A stretch of DNA of 33,303 nt from Gammaproteobacteria bacterium (GTDB taxonomy: Bacteria; Pseudomonadota; Gammaproteobacteria; Pseudomonadales; Oceanobacteraceae), in the NCBI GenBank assembly GCA_013373125.1, contig JABXIK010000018.1:1-33303 (forward strand). The letters are read 5' to 3'. Below are positions 33,297-33,303 of the stretch, piece after piece. Numbering within the stretch: position 1 is the first letter of the stretch; the number at the start of each line of letters is the position of its first letter. The notes beneath the pieces are model-generated. The model saw nothing but the letters and a program-made list of their open reading frames with translations. It made no database searches and had not been told where the DNA came from. Both the position numbers and the translations under genes were made by a program.

Positions 33297-33303
33297 CGAT
33301 CGA

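Overview
The window reads as chromosome of a Gram-negative gammaproteobacterium, probably a marine Oceanospirillales-type heterotroph. The reasons are the sdhE-ygfX pair beside ygfZ, lipoprotein signals, outer-membrane barrels ending in Phe, a methyl-accepting chemotaxis protein and a moderate base composition with AT-rich gaps. Genus is inference. No tRNA, rRNA, CRISPR array, insertion sequence or phage gene was seen.

Positions 1-14955 form the most distinctive part. On the minus strand, nine tightly spaced genes (12258 down to 3438) encode an exported coiled-coil protein, two large TPR proteins, a small TPR lipoprotein, a small exported protein, an ExbB/TolQ-like proton channel subunit, two ExbD/TolR-like subunits and a TonB-like protein with an AgmX/PglI-type C-terminus. 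They end at a strong terminator. Divergently, on the plus strand, lie an SH3b-plus-beta-barrel protein, a second outer-membrane barrel protein and a secreted fibro-slime-domain protein. Beyond the terminator, a giant lipoprotein (propeller, PKD-like domain, two Asp-Pro-Thr repeat linkers) runs off the left edge. Together these look like a proton-driven machine spanning the envelope with surface partners, related in parts list to the Myxococcus Agl/Glt gliding core. Its job here is unknown.

Positions 15000-20990 hold housekeeping genes. A minus-strand operon, sdhE-ygfX-tpm-cvfB, diverges from plus-strand ygfZ, an HDOD protein, a membrane coiled-coil protein, a GNAT acetyltransferase and a DUF4442 hotdog protein with a palindromic operator-like promoter.

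Positions 21219-33296 are a mosaic of single genes: an exported M19-like metal hydrolase, a small lipoprotein, a type III PLP decarboxylase, a zinc alcohol dehydrogenase, a DEAD-box helicase (TTG start), a membrane-linked glutaredoxin-like protein, an FKBP isomerase, a FabA-like dehydratase with an Asp-to-Glu active-site change, a metallo-beta-lactamase-fold hydrolase and a chemoreceptor. Rho-independent terminators separate several of these units.
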